NCBI GenBank assembly: GCA_003558415.1 | Contig: PWLT01000384.1 | Span: 1-8,102 of the forward strand | Direction of reading: 5' to 3' | Source of the DNA: Hyphomicrobiales bacterium | GTDB lineage: Bacteria; Pseudomonadota; Alphaproteobacteria; Rhodobacterales; Rhodobacteraceae | Length of the DNA stretch: 8,102 nt | Part shown: one piece after another, positions 1 to 6,317 of the stretch | How positions within the stretch are numbered: position 1 is the first letter of the stretch | Layout of the letters: every line of letters starts with the position of its first letter | Position numbers and translations under genes: made by a program | Notes under the pieces: generated by a model | Database searches by the model: none | What the model was told of the DNA's origin: nothing | Seen by the model: the letters and a program-made list of their open reading frames with translations, nothing else

Positions 1-101
1 CGCGCTCGCCACCGACGACAGTGGTCGTGTCCGTTCCGGTCATGCCGCGCTTCATGACGGTCACCGCCTCATCAAGCAACGTTGAACAACGTCCCTCGCT
101 A

Positions 102-476
102 TCAAGACTTCAGCAGGAAACGCTGCATAGCGGAACGTGGCTTGGCCGCGCGAGGTTGCGAGTCACGGCACGCACACGCGTCTTGCCTCGCGTCGACCGG
201 CGCGGCGTCTGCGGTCGACCCAACGCCGCCGGTGCCGACGACGACGAACCCGCGCGTCAGCACTCCCCCCTGGCGAGTGGAGCGGTCGAGCTTCGCGACC
301 GCTGGCTGGTTGACCCCGGGGCGATCCGCAAGCTCCTGCTGCGTGAGGCCGACGCTCGCGCGCAGCGTCTGCATCGCCAGGGCAAGCTCGAGACGCGCGT
401 GGGTCAGCCGCGCGGCGGCCTCGAACGCCTTGGTTCTCGGCTCTTGGCGATCGTGACTGACGCTGGGCTCGCTCAT
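102..476 (-). CDS. XRE-family (HigA-like) antitoxin, C-terminus doubtful
   Basis: 124 codons from an ATG whose first bases overlap the TGA of the upstream toxin gene (ATGA junction), the usual toxin-first arrangement of HigBA-type pairs. Residues about 44-66 read as a helix-turn-helix: LTQQELADRPGVNQPAVAKL, a close match in style to HigA/XRE antitoxins that bind their own operator and neutralise the toxin. Two things suggest decay. Pro53 sits where these helices normally carry a hydrophobic residue. After about residue 66 the sequence (TRQGGVLTRGFVVVGTGG, then a Cys/Arg/Ala-rich tail) only faintly resembles the expected dimerisation helix and strand, and the last 40 residues look like non-coding translation. 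It may therefore be a frame-preserved but degenerate antitoxin, or a true HTH joined to random sequence. The family call rests on the HTH and on the gene order. Confidence 0.55.
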   Translation of the reverse strand: MSEPSVSHDRQEPRTKAFEAAARLTHARLELALAMQTLRASVGLTQQELADRPGVNQPAVAKLDRSTRQGGVLTRGFVVVGTGGVGSTADAAPVDARQDACACRDSQPRAAKPRSAMQRFLLKS

Positions 477-906
477 GAGCACGCATCCTTCATGGTCCGG
501 AATCGATCGTCGGCGCGTGCGATGTCGACGCGGCGCAGCTTCTGTCGCTTCTTCGAGAACGCCGTCAGGAAGACGACAACGTCGCCGCACACCACGAACA
601 GGAAGCGCGGGTTGTGCCGTCCACCCTGGATCTCGAACTCGAACAGCGGGCCCTTCGCAGATCGAACCTTCTGTAATTGACGGCGACACCTCGCCGTCAG
701 TGTCCGCCACACCGAGGAGCTTCCAGACACCGTGTCGGTCGATGAAGTCGAGCACCTCGCTGAGCGCGCCACGCTCGCCATCCGTGAGCAGTGGAGGCGT
801 CGATCTGACGAGATCCGACGATCGGCGGGGTCGCGATGCCAGCGAACATCGTCACCACGTGCTTCGGAACCGTGCCCATGGGCGACTCGTAGAGGCGCCA
901 CTTCGA
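473..906 (-). pseudogene. RelE/HigB-like toxin broken into three reading frames
   Basis: No single frame gives the protein, but three pieces in order do. Piece A (about 906-835) reads SKWRLYESPMGTVPKHVVTM, like the W-x-x-Y-E-T/S opening of Gp49-like/HigB toxins. Piece B (about 835-685) reads LLTDGERGALSEVLDFIDRH and then GVWKLLGVADTDGEVSPSI. Piece C (673-473) reads QKVRSAKGPLFEFEI, then RFLFVVCGDVVVFLTAFSKK, then RQKLRRVDIARADDRFRTMK and a TGA stop. The 'GPLFEFEI' and 'FLTAFSKK' blocks are hallmarks of this mRNA-interferase family. Each junction needs a +1 step, so one extra base at each of two places would explain the layout. No good start codon lies in frame just before piece A, so the 5' end is also uncertain. 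The 3' end overlaps the antitoxin by ATGA. It is most likely an inactivated toxin. Sequencing error is the alternative. Confidence 0.6.
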
Positions 907-1003
907 CGCACGCGCGACGCGCTCGCAGCCAACAGTGATCGAGTTCGGCGCCTCCTTCGCTCGCGTTGCCAGCGGCGAGGTAGAAGCGCTCGAGGCGCTC
1001 CGG

Positions 1004-1240
1004 TCAGCCCCCATGGGTTCGTCCAGCATGGGGCATACGCTTGGCCCAGCCCTTGCCTCTAGGGTCTTGAGCATAGGCGTGCTCCAAGAACCGATCGTGC
1101 CGCCCGATGATGGAGAGACGCGCCAACACCTCGGCCGCTGCCAAGCGGTACTCAACCGAGATACCTCAGGCCGGTGTACGTGCGGCGCCAGCCGACGCCC
1201 CGCGCCACCCAATGCGTCATCGCCTCTTCCAGCCGCTCTG
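1004..1240 (-). pseudogene. Decayed coding stretch of unknown function
   Basis: Two overlapping - strand frames give protein-like sequence that joins naturally. The first, about 1226-1165, reads RLEEAMTHWVARGVGWRRTY followed by TGLRYLG. After a +1 step near 1165 the second reads VEYRLAAAEVLARLSIIGRH, DRFLEHAYAQDPRGKGWAKR and a short tail to a TGA at 1004-1006. Upstream, a third stretch from a GTG at 1420 (ILARLLIVGGFCLQVRGPDE, then ...WAECCGAYCPGVVIVAGQSG) could be the N-terminus, joined by a -1 step near 1220. The first and last frames are then the same, as if two indels compensate. I do not recognise a family. The amphipathic, low-stop, non-repetitive composition is the only evidence, and the part upstream of 1240 is weaker still. 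It lies about 100 bases upstream of the toxin remnant on the same strand. Confidence 0.33.
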
Positions 1241-1534
1241 CCCCGCGACGATCACAACACCCGGGCAGTACGCTCCGCAGCACTCGGCCCAGACTTCGTC
1301 GGGACCACGCACCTGCAGGCAGAAACCGCCTACGATCAAGAGACGAGCCAAGATGGACCGGGGCAAGAGAGCACCCGCAGCGCGCTCTGCCCTTGCGGCA
1401 TCGTTCGATGACGTTGCCACGAACCATCACCGACTCCCCCTGGCCGCCCTTCCTCTTCATGGTTGCCATGGTTGTTGCCGCACTCTGCTGGCGACATCAC
1501 GAACAGCCGATGACACGCCAGCATCGGAGGGACA

Positions 1535-1549
1535 TCGATGAAGCATCGA
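1535..1549. promoter_or_regulatory. Inverted repeat upstream of the operon promoter
   Basis: TCGATG-AAG-CATCGA is a perfect 6-bp dyad with a 3-base spacer, about 55 bases upstream of the -35 box. It could be a regulator site. A single short dyad in GC-rich DNA can also arise by chance, and no second copy was noticed near the promoter. Confidence 0.2.
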
Positions 1550-1604
1550 CGTATGGGGCCGTCGCGGGAGGCGGACAGGCGAGCGCGGTCCACATGTCCA
1601 TCTC

Positions 1605-1636
1605 TTGACACCTTCGCGTTCGCGTGCGTTGATAGT
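1605..1636 (+). promoter_or_regulatory. Sigma70-type promoter of the sugar ABC operon
   Basis: A perfect TTGACA (1605-1610) lies 62 bases before the start codon of the solute-binding protein, in otherwise very GC-rich sequence. The -10 box is less clear. GTTGAT (1628-1633) has the ideal 17-base spacing but a poor match, while GATAGT (1631-1636) matches better but is 20 bases away. The spacer contains TTCGCG twice in tandem (1613-1624), which could be part of an operator. Transcription would start near 1640, leaving a leader of about 30 bases. Confidence 0.5.
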
Positions 1637-1658
1637 GCTCGACAGCGTTCTTCCCAAT

Positions 1659-1665
1659 AGGAGGG
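1659..1665 (+). promoter_or_regulatory. Strong ribosome binding site of the binding-protein gene
   Basis: AGGAGGG, six bases before the ATG at 1672, is almost a full anti-Shine-Dalgarno match. It fixes the start and predicts high translation, as expected for a binding protein needed in excess over its permease. Confidence 0.8.
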
Positions 1666-1671
1666 CTCGAC

Positions 1672-2913
1672 ATGAGGAAGCGGTTCGGTGTGTTCGGTCT
1701 GGTGCTGGCCTGTGCACTGCTGATGGGCTTCGCCGTAGCGCAGGTGACCCTCAACTTCTGGAGCTGGCGCACCGAGGACGTCGCCGCCTACCGGGAGCTC
1801 ATCGACCAATTCGAGGCGGAGAACCCCGACATCAAGGTCGAGTTCCAAGCCTTCGAGTTCGCGACCTACGCCACCGTGCAGATGACTGCCCTCTTGGCAG
1901 GCGAGGGCCCCGACATCGTCCATGTGCGGGCCTACGGCGCGTTCGAGGCCATCGCCGCGCCCGGGTTCCTGATGGCGCTCGACGACAAGGTCCCGGCGTT
2001 GGCCGACTTCCCGCCGCTGGCGCTCGACGGCAACCGGTTGCGTAGGGATGGACTCGTCTACGCGGTGCCGTTCGCTTCGCAGACGCTCGTCATCTACTAC
2101 AACGTCGACATCTTCGAGGAGCTCGGGCTCGCACTGCCCGAGACCTGGGACGAGTTCCTGGACACCGCCGAGCAGATCAAGGCGGCCGGCTACGTGCCAA
2201 TCGCCAACGGGACCGCTACCTCCTCGATGAACGAGGTTCTCAAGGGCGTCTTTGCCCCGAGCTTCTACGGGCCCGACTTCTTCGACGACATCATGACCGG
2301 CGAGGCCACCTTCGAGGACCCGCGCTACGTCGGCGCCCTCGAGAAGCTGCTCGAGCTGGCGCCGTACCTCGCCCCTCAACACCAGGGCGTCGACTACCCG
2401 ACATCCCAGAACCTGTTCGTGAACGAACTGGCGGCCATGTTCGTCAGCGGCTCGTGGGATATCGCCAACCTCCGCCTGCAGAACCCCGACCTCAACTTCG
2501 GCGTCATGGCGCCACCCGTGCCCGAAGCCGGCCAGACGCCGCTGGTGTCGTGGTTCCTGGACGGGGGCTTCGCCGTGAACGCCGACACGAAGCACTTGGA
2601 GGAGGCCGTCACCTTCGTCAACTACCTGGCGTCGCGCGAGTTCGGGCAGTTGTTCACCGACCTGCTGGCGAACATCTCGCCCATACCGGGCGTGGTATCC
2701 ACGGACCCGCTGCTTGCCAAGGTCGCCGAACTGAACCAGAACTCGACGCCCTACATCATGCTGGTCGGCTTCCGCTACCAGGAGCCCAGCGGTTCCGTGT
2801 TGGTGCAGGAGCGCCTTGCCAGCATGCTCGCGGGCACCATCACGCCTGCGCAGGTCGCCAAGGAGGTCACCGAAGGGATCGCCACCTACTTCGAGCCCTT
2901 CCAGAACCGCTGA
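1672..2913 (+). CDS. ABC transporter sugar-binding protein (family 1, CUT1)
   Basis: 413 residues, the usual length for extracellular solute-binding proteins of family 1, which capture mono- or oligosaccharides and deliver them to a CUT1 permease. The N-terminus has MRKR, a hydrophobic core and an AVA|Q cleavage site after residue 23, so it is a Sec signal peptide. A Cys at residue 14 lies inside the hydrophobic core, too early and in too poor a lipobox to be a convincing lipoprotein site. The mature protein opens with VTLNFWSWRTED (25-36). It carries the typical domain landmarks YNVDIFEELGL near 143, PETWDEF just after it, and the buried GSWDIANL at 260-267 before the second-lobe strand. The start is fixed by AGGAGGG. 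It is the first gene of the operon, separated from the permeases by 158 bases containing a long hairpin. The exact sugar cannot be read from sequence. The NamZ gene downstream points to an amino sugar or peptidoglycan fragment. Confidence 0.95.
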   Translation: MRKRFGVFGLVLACALLMGFAVAQVTLNFWSWRTEDVAAYRELIDQFEAENPDIKVEFQAFEFATYATVQMTALLAGEGPDIVHVRAYGAFEAIAAPGFLMALDDKVPALADFPPLALDGNRLRRDGLVYAVPFASQTLVIYYNVDIFEELGLALPETWDEFLDTAEQIKAAGYVPIANGTATSSMNEVLKGVFAPSFYGPDFFDDIMTGEATFEDPRYVGALEKLLELAPYLAPQHQGVDYPTSQNLFVNELAAMFVSGSWDIANLRLQNPDLNFGVMAPPVPEAGQTPLVSWFLDGGFAVNADTKHLEEAVTFVNYLASREFGQLFTDLLANISPIPGVVSTDPLLAKVAELNQNSTPYIMLVGFRYQEPSGSVLVQERLASMLAGTITPAQVAKEVTEGIATYFEPFQNR

Positions 2914-2938
2914 GGAGCGAAGCGCACAGCGGCACGAC

Positions 2939-2954
2939 GCCTGACGGGTCAGGC
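2939..2954 (+). repeat. Short hairpin after the binding-protein gene
   Basis: GCCTGAC-GG-GTCAGGC is a perfect 7-base dyad beginning 26 bases after the stop codon (in practice a 6-bp stem with a 4-base loop). No T-run follows, so it is at best a weak pause or 3'-end stabilising structure. Confidence 0.35.
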
Positions 2955-3019
2955 TGGCCTCCCTCACGTTGACCGCGTTCGGTCCGCGTTCTGGCCGCGT
3001 GCACGCACGAGACCACGCA

Positions 3020-3053
3020 TCGTCCCCCGTCCACGGCGGTGGGCGGGGGACGA
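3020..3053 (+). promoter_or_regulatory. Long stem-loop between binding protein and permease genes
   Basis: The left arm 3020-3034 pairs with the right arm 3039-3053. T-A closes the base, then a 9-bp perfect stem (CGTCCCCCG with CGGGGGACG), one T-G wobble, then CCAC with GTGG, capped by a GGCG tetraloop. That is 15 continuous pairs, mostly G-C. It ends 7 bases before the permease ribosome binding site and has no T-run. By analogy with intercistronic structures in sugar operons such as malE-malF, it may protect the binding-protein mRNA or attenuate permease expression. The pairing is seen directly. The function is inferred. Confidence 0.7.
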
Positions 3054-3060
3054 GTTCATG

Positions 3061-3068
3061 AAGGAGGG
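3061..3068 (+). promoter_or_regulatory. Ribosome binding site deciding the permease 1 start
   Basis: AAGGAGGG four bases before the ATG at 3072. An in-frame GTG at 3039 exists upstream, but it lies inside the loop and stem of the hairpin and has no such site, so 3072 is the chosen start. Confidence 0.8.
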
Positions 3069-3071
3069 TCG

Positions 3072-4037
3072 ATGGCCGCATCGCCGCGTCCGGCCGCGCC
3101 CGACACGAAACGGGTTCGGCTCAGCCCCCGCGCCGGCCGGACGCTGTGGCTCGCCACCCTACTCGTGCCGCCCACGGTGTTCTTCCTGGTGTTCGAGGTC
3201 ATCCCGATGATCTCGGCGCTGATCTACAGCTTCTACCGCTGGGAGGGCATCGGCCGGGTCGGGTTCGCTGGCTTCGACAACTTCCGCCGCGTGCTGTTCG
3301 AGCAGCCCTTCCAGGGCTGGACCATCAACGCCTTCTGGAACAACGTCATCGTGTTCCTGACCCTGATGGTCGTGCAGAACGGGTTGGCGCTGTTCCTGGC
3401 GATCCTGCTGGGCGGCAACCCGCGTGGCACCCGTTTCTACCAGGTGGTCTTCTTCCTGCCCGTGACCTTGGCCTTCGTGCTGGTCGGCTTCCAGTGGAAG
3501 CTTTTCCTGAATCCAATTATCGGCCTCGTCAACCAGATGCTCGGCGCCGTAGGCCTCGGAGCGTTGGCGCAGCCGTGGCTGGGGCAGGAGTCGACCGCCC
3601 TGTTCAGCATCATCTTCGTCAACGCCTGGCGCTGGCTGGGCTTCCCGACCATCGTGTTCCTGGCCGCGATCCGCTCGATCCCGCAGGACTACTTCGAGGC
3701 CGCCCGGCTCGACGGCGCCAACGAATGGCACGTCGCGCGGCACGTCACCTGGCCGCTCATCGCTCCGGCGGTCACGATCATCGTGATCCTGACCTTCATC
3801 GGCTCCTTCAACTGGTTCGACCTGCCCTACGTGATGGCGGGCCTGGACGGGCCGCCCGGACGCTCGACCGACGTGCTGGCGCTGTACTTCTACCGCACTG
3901 CCTTCGGCGAGACCGCAGGCGCCCTGCAGGACTTCGGCCGCGGCAGCGCGCTGGCGGTGCTGCTGTTCCTGTTCGTCCTGGTGGTAGCGATCACCTGGAC
4001 GCGCATCTTGCGCAGGCGGGAGGTGGAGCTCACGTGA
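3072..4037 (+). CDS. CUT1 sugar ABC transporter permease (MalF/UgpA type)
   Basis: 321 residues, an inner-membrane subunit that forms the translocation path together with the next gene. After a basic, Pro-rich cytoplasmic start, hydrophobic segments are visible at about residues 25-54, 91-114, 123-146, 176-200, 232-250 and 295-313. That is six spans, as in MalF/UgpA proteins that lack the extra N-terminal loop. The EAA loop that docks the ATPase is at 209-228: EAARLDGANEWHVARHVTWP, with the invariant Gly at 215. The start is set by AAGGAGGG. The gene ends by overlapping the next one (GTGA), so translation is coupled. Which sugar is moved cannot be told from the permease alone. Confidence 0.95.
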   Translation: MAASPRPAAPDTKRVRLSPRAGRTLWLATLLVPPTVFFLVFEVIPMISALIYSFYRWEGIGRVGFAGFDNFRRVLFEQPFQGWTINAFWNNVIVFLTLMVVQNGLALFLAILLGGNPRGTRFYQVVFFLPVTLAFVLVGFQWKLFLNPIIGLVNQMLGAVGLGALAQPWLGQESTALFSIIFVNAWRWLGFPTIVFLAAIRSIPQDYFEAARLDGANEWHVARHVTWPLIAPAVTIIVILTFIGSFNWFDLPYVMAGLDGPPGRSTDVLALYFYRTAFGETAGALQDFGRGSALAVLLFLFVLVVAITWTRILRRREVELT

Positions 4038-4864
4038 GGTGGCGCCGCCTGAGCACGGTGACGCTCATCCAGTTGCTGCTGATCGGCAACACCGTGGTGA
4101 TCCTCTACCCCATGATGATGATGGGCCTGTCGGCCTTCAAGAGCACGCGCGAGATCTTCCGCAACCCCTTCGGCCTGCCCGAGGTGTGGAGCCTGGCGAA
4201 CTTCGTGCGGGTGTGGGAGCAGACCAACTTCCCGCTCTACTTCCGCAACTCGGTCATCGTCACGGCCGGCTCCGTGGCCCTGATCCTCGTGCTCGGCGTC
4301 ATGGCATCGTACGCCCTCGCCCGCTACGAGTTCCGGGGCAACGAGCTGCTGTACCTCTTCTTCCTGGCTGGCATCATGATGCCCCTCAAACTCGCGGTCA
4401 TCCCGCTCTTCATCCAACTCCGCGCCATGGGCCTCACGAACACCCATCTGGGGCTGATGTGCATCTACGCCGCGGAGGGCCTGCCTGCGGCCGTGTTCAT
4501 CCTCACCGGCTTCCTACGAACGTTGCCGCGCGACCTCGAGAACGCTGCCCGCATCGACGGCGCCAGCGAGTTCCAGATCCTGTGGAGCATCATGCTGCCG
4601 CTGGTGCGCCCGGCGCTGGTCATCGTAGGGATCTACAACCTGGTGCCGGTGTGGAACGACTTCTTCTTCCCACTGGTGTTCGTCCAGCGGGAGAGTCTGA
4701 AGACGCTGCCGCTCGGACTCACCGTGTTCATGGGGCAGTACGCCACCGACTGGGCGGTTCTGTACGCCGGCCTGACCATCGCAGCCCTGCCGGTGATCGT
4801 GCTGTACGTGTTCCTGTCGCGGCAGTTCATCGCCGGGCTGACGGCGGGGGCGGTGAAGGGCTGA
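4034..4864 (+). CDS. CUT1 sugar ABC transporter permease (MalG/UgpE type)
   Basis: 276 residues from a GTG that overlaps the previous stop (GTGA), with AGGTGGAG 5 bases upstream. This start gives the normal MalG-type opening MRWRRLSTVTLIQLLLIGNT. Hydrophobic spans lie at about 8-33, 72-95, 104-127, 137-160, 200-218 and 245-265. The EAA-type loop is at 169-188, reading ENAARIDGASEFQILWSIML. An Asn replaces the first Ala, which is common in this subfamily. It is the partner of the preceding permease, and both loops must be served by an ATPase that is not encoded in this window. Its stop shares bases with the start of the following gene (TGATG), which ties the downstream hydrolase to transporter translation. 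Confidence 0.95.
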   Translation: MRWRRLSTVTLIQLLLIGNTVVILYPMMMMGLSAFKSTREIFRNPFGLPEVWSLANFVRVWEQTNFPLYFRNSVIVTAGSVALILVLGVMASYALARYEFRGNELLYLFFLAGIMMPLKLAVIPLFIQLRAMGLTNTHLGLMCIYAAEGLPAAVFILTGFLRTLPRDLENAARIDGASEFQILWSIMLPLVRPALVIVGIYNLVPVWNDFFFPLVFVQRESLKTLPLGLTVFMGQYATDWAVLYAGLTIAALPVIVLYVFLSRQFIAGLTAGAVKG

Positions 4865-6063
4865 TGCGCCTCGGCATCGACGTGCTGCTCGCCGATCCCA
4901 GCCGCTACATCGGAGGCCGACGGATCGCGTTGCTCGCGAACCAGGCTTCGCTGACCAGCGACGGTACTCCTACGCTGGAGGCACTTCGGTCGGCCGAAGG
5001 CCTCGAGCTCGTGGCGCTGTTCACCCCCGAGCACGGCTGGAGTGGTGCGGAGGCCAACGCCACCGCCGTCGGCGACCGACGCGACCCGCGCACAGGCCTA
5101 CCGCTGCTGAGCCTCTACGGGCCGCGGCGACGGCCGGCCGCTGCCGCCCTACGCGACCTCGACGCCGTCGTCGTCGATCTGCAGGACGTCGGTGTCCGCT
5201 GCTACACATACGCTGCCACCGTCGCCCTGCTGATCGAGGCGGCCGCCACGACGGGAACACCGGTGGTCGTGTGCGATCGACCGAACCCCCTCGCCCCGCA
5301 CGTTGTGGGACCCGCCCTCGCGCCGAAGGAACGGTCGTTCCTGGGGTACCTCGCCGTGCCCTTCCAGCACGGTCTCACGATCGGGGAGCTGCTCGCCCAC
5401 ACCGTCGGGCGCCACCACGGCGTCGTGCGCGTCGCCACGTTGGAGAGTTGGCGGCGGGGCGACACCGGTCCGGGGCCGTTCGTGCCGCCCTCGCCCGGTC
5501 TGCCTACCCGCGAGTCGGTGAGCCTGTACCCAGGCCTGGTGTTGCTCGAGGGAACGAACCTCTCCGGGGGCCGCGGCACGACGCTGCCGTACCAACTGCT
5601 GGCGGCCCCGTGGCTCGAGGGGTACGATCTCGCACGCGAACTGAACGCGCTGGCGTTACCGGGCGTGCACTTCCGCCCCGTAACGTTCCGACCCCTCAGC
5701 GATCCCCACGCCGGCGCGATCTGCCATGGGGTCCAATGGCACGTCGTCGACGCCGCGTCGCTGCGCCCGCTCGAGGCGGCGGTGCGCGTGCTGGCGCATG
5801 TTCGTCAGCGGTACCCCGAGTTCGCCTGGACGGACGCCGCCAACCTCCCGTGGAGCAACCACCCGGACGCGGGCGCAGCATGGCACGAACCGACGCGCGG
5901 TCCGCTGGTGGACGCCCTCACCGGCGACGGCAGCGTGCGGGCGGTGGTCGATGGCGAGACCACGCTCTCTGACGCCGTCGCGCGCTGGCGCGCCGCGGCA
6001 GTGGCGCATCTGGCGGCCGCCGCCGACGTCATCGCGTATCCCGACCCGCCCCGCGCGGGCTGA
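4864..6063 (+). CDS. namZ: NamZ-like exo-beta-N-acetylmuramidase (DUF1343)
   Basis: 399 residues, a normal length for the DUF1343/NamZ family (glycoside hydrolase family 171). These enzymes remove N-acetylmuramic acid from the non-reducing end of peptidoglycan fragments such as MurNAc-GlcNAc. Family blocks appear in order: GIDVLLADPSRYIGGRRIAL at 4-23, FTPEHGW at 53-59, DLQDVGVRCYTY at 105-116, DRPNPL at 138-143, LEGTNLSGGRGTT at 228-240, and GVQWHV at 289-294. PEHG is a likely part of the active site. One oddity is that the usual SPNMPT is SPGLPT at 210-215, so the Asn is missing. There is no signal peptide or membrane anchor, so a cytoplasmic enzyme is predicted, whereas studied homologues such as B. 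subtilis YbbC are exported. It is coupled to the permease gene by TGATG with GAAGGG upstream. The family is certain in my view. Activity on MurNAc is inferred from it. Confidence 0.92.
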   Translation: MRLGIDVLLADPSRYIGGRRIALLANQASLTSDGTPTLEALRSAEGLELVALFTPEHGWSGAEANATAVGDRRDPRTGLPLLSLYGPRRRPAAAALRDLDAVVVDLQDVGVRCYTYAATVALLIEAAATTGTPVVVCDRPNPLAPHVVGPALAPKERSFLGYLAVPFQHGLTIGELLAHTVGRHHGVVRVATLESWRRGDTGPGPFVPPSPGLPTRESVSLYPGLVLLEGTNLSGGRGTTLPYQLLAAPWLEGYDLARELNALALPGVHFRPVTFRPLSDPHAGAICHGVQWHVVDAASLRPLEAAVRVLAHVRQRYPEFAWTDAANLPWSNHPDAGAAWHEPTRGPLVDALTGDGSVRAVVDGETTLSDAVARWRAAAVAHLAAAADVIAYPDPPRAG

Positions 6064-6064
6064 C

Positions 6065-6105
6065 GTCCAGCCTTGGACCTCCGCACGCGCCCGGTACCGC
6101 CGGGC
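6065..6105 (+). terminator. Two short hairpins after namZ, weak terminator candidate
   Basis: GTCCA-GCCT-TGGAC (6065-6078) and GCCCGG-TACCG-CCGGGC (6089-6105) follow the namZ stop immediately. Neither has a T-run, so this would have to be a non-canonical terminator for the operon, possibly also serving the converging - strand remnants. Confidence 0.28.
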
Positions 6106-6317
6106 TCCCAGTCGCGTGGTCGGTGGACAGCACCGGCGTCGCGGCCAGCGCTCGCTCCGCCCAGGGCAAAGCTGCGACCGCTTCCCAGGAGTTGCCGCGG
6201 ATCCGCCTCCCCGATGGCTCGGACGCAACCAAGGACACGGCCGGCGCCAACCACACGCCCGCACCCCTCGACACGACCCCACGCTACCCGCTGCTCGTAT
6301 CCATGCCCGAGAGAGCG

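Noticed and set aside
1..55. Possible - strand gene start (MKRGMTGTDTTTVVGGER) running off the left edge
   Set aside because: Only 18 codons are visible, without a clear ribosome binding site. Too little to call.
79..92. Dyad ACGTTG-AA-CAACGT just past the antitoxin stop
   Set aside because: The stem is short and AT-containing, with no T-run on the - strand side. It is too weak to call a terminator or an attachment site.
21..1062. + strand open frames at the left end
   Set aside because: They are antisense to the toxin-antitoxin remnants, Arg/Ser-rich, with no ribosome binding sites or recognisable motifs.
1672..1740. Lipoprotein signal for the binding protein (Cys at residue 14)
   Set aside because: The Cys is only 13 residues in, inside the hydrophobic core, with a Leu at the -2 position. 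The AVA|Q signal-peptidase I site at 23/24 fits much better.
1336..3081. Long - strand open frame opposite the binding-protein gene
   Set aside because: It mirrors the codon pattern of the real + strand gene. Its translation is rich in Val/Glu/His/Arg with no recognisable domain, and it spans the promoter and the hairpin.
3146..4033. Upstream extension of the second permease frame through permease 1
   Set aside because: The extension lies wholly inside permease 1 in another frame and is Arg/Pro-rich. The GTG at 4034 gives the normal permease start.
4039..4863. Upstream extension of the NamZ frame through permease 2
   Set aside because: It is a shadow of the permease gene. Family similarity begins exactly at the ATG at 4864.
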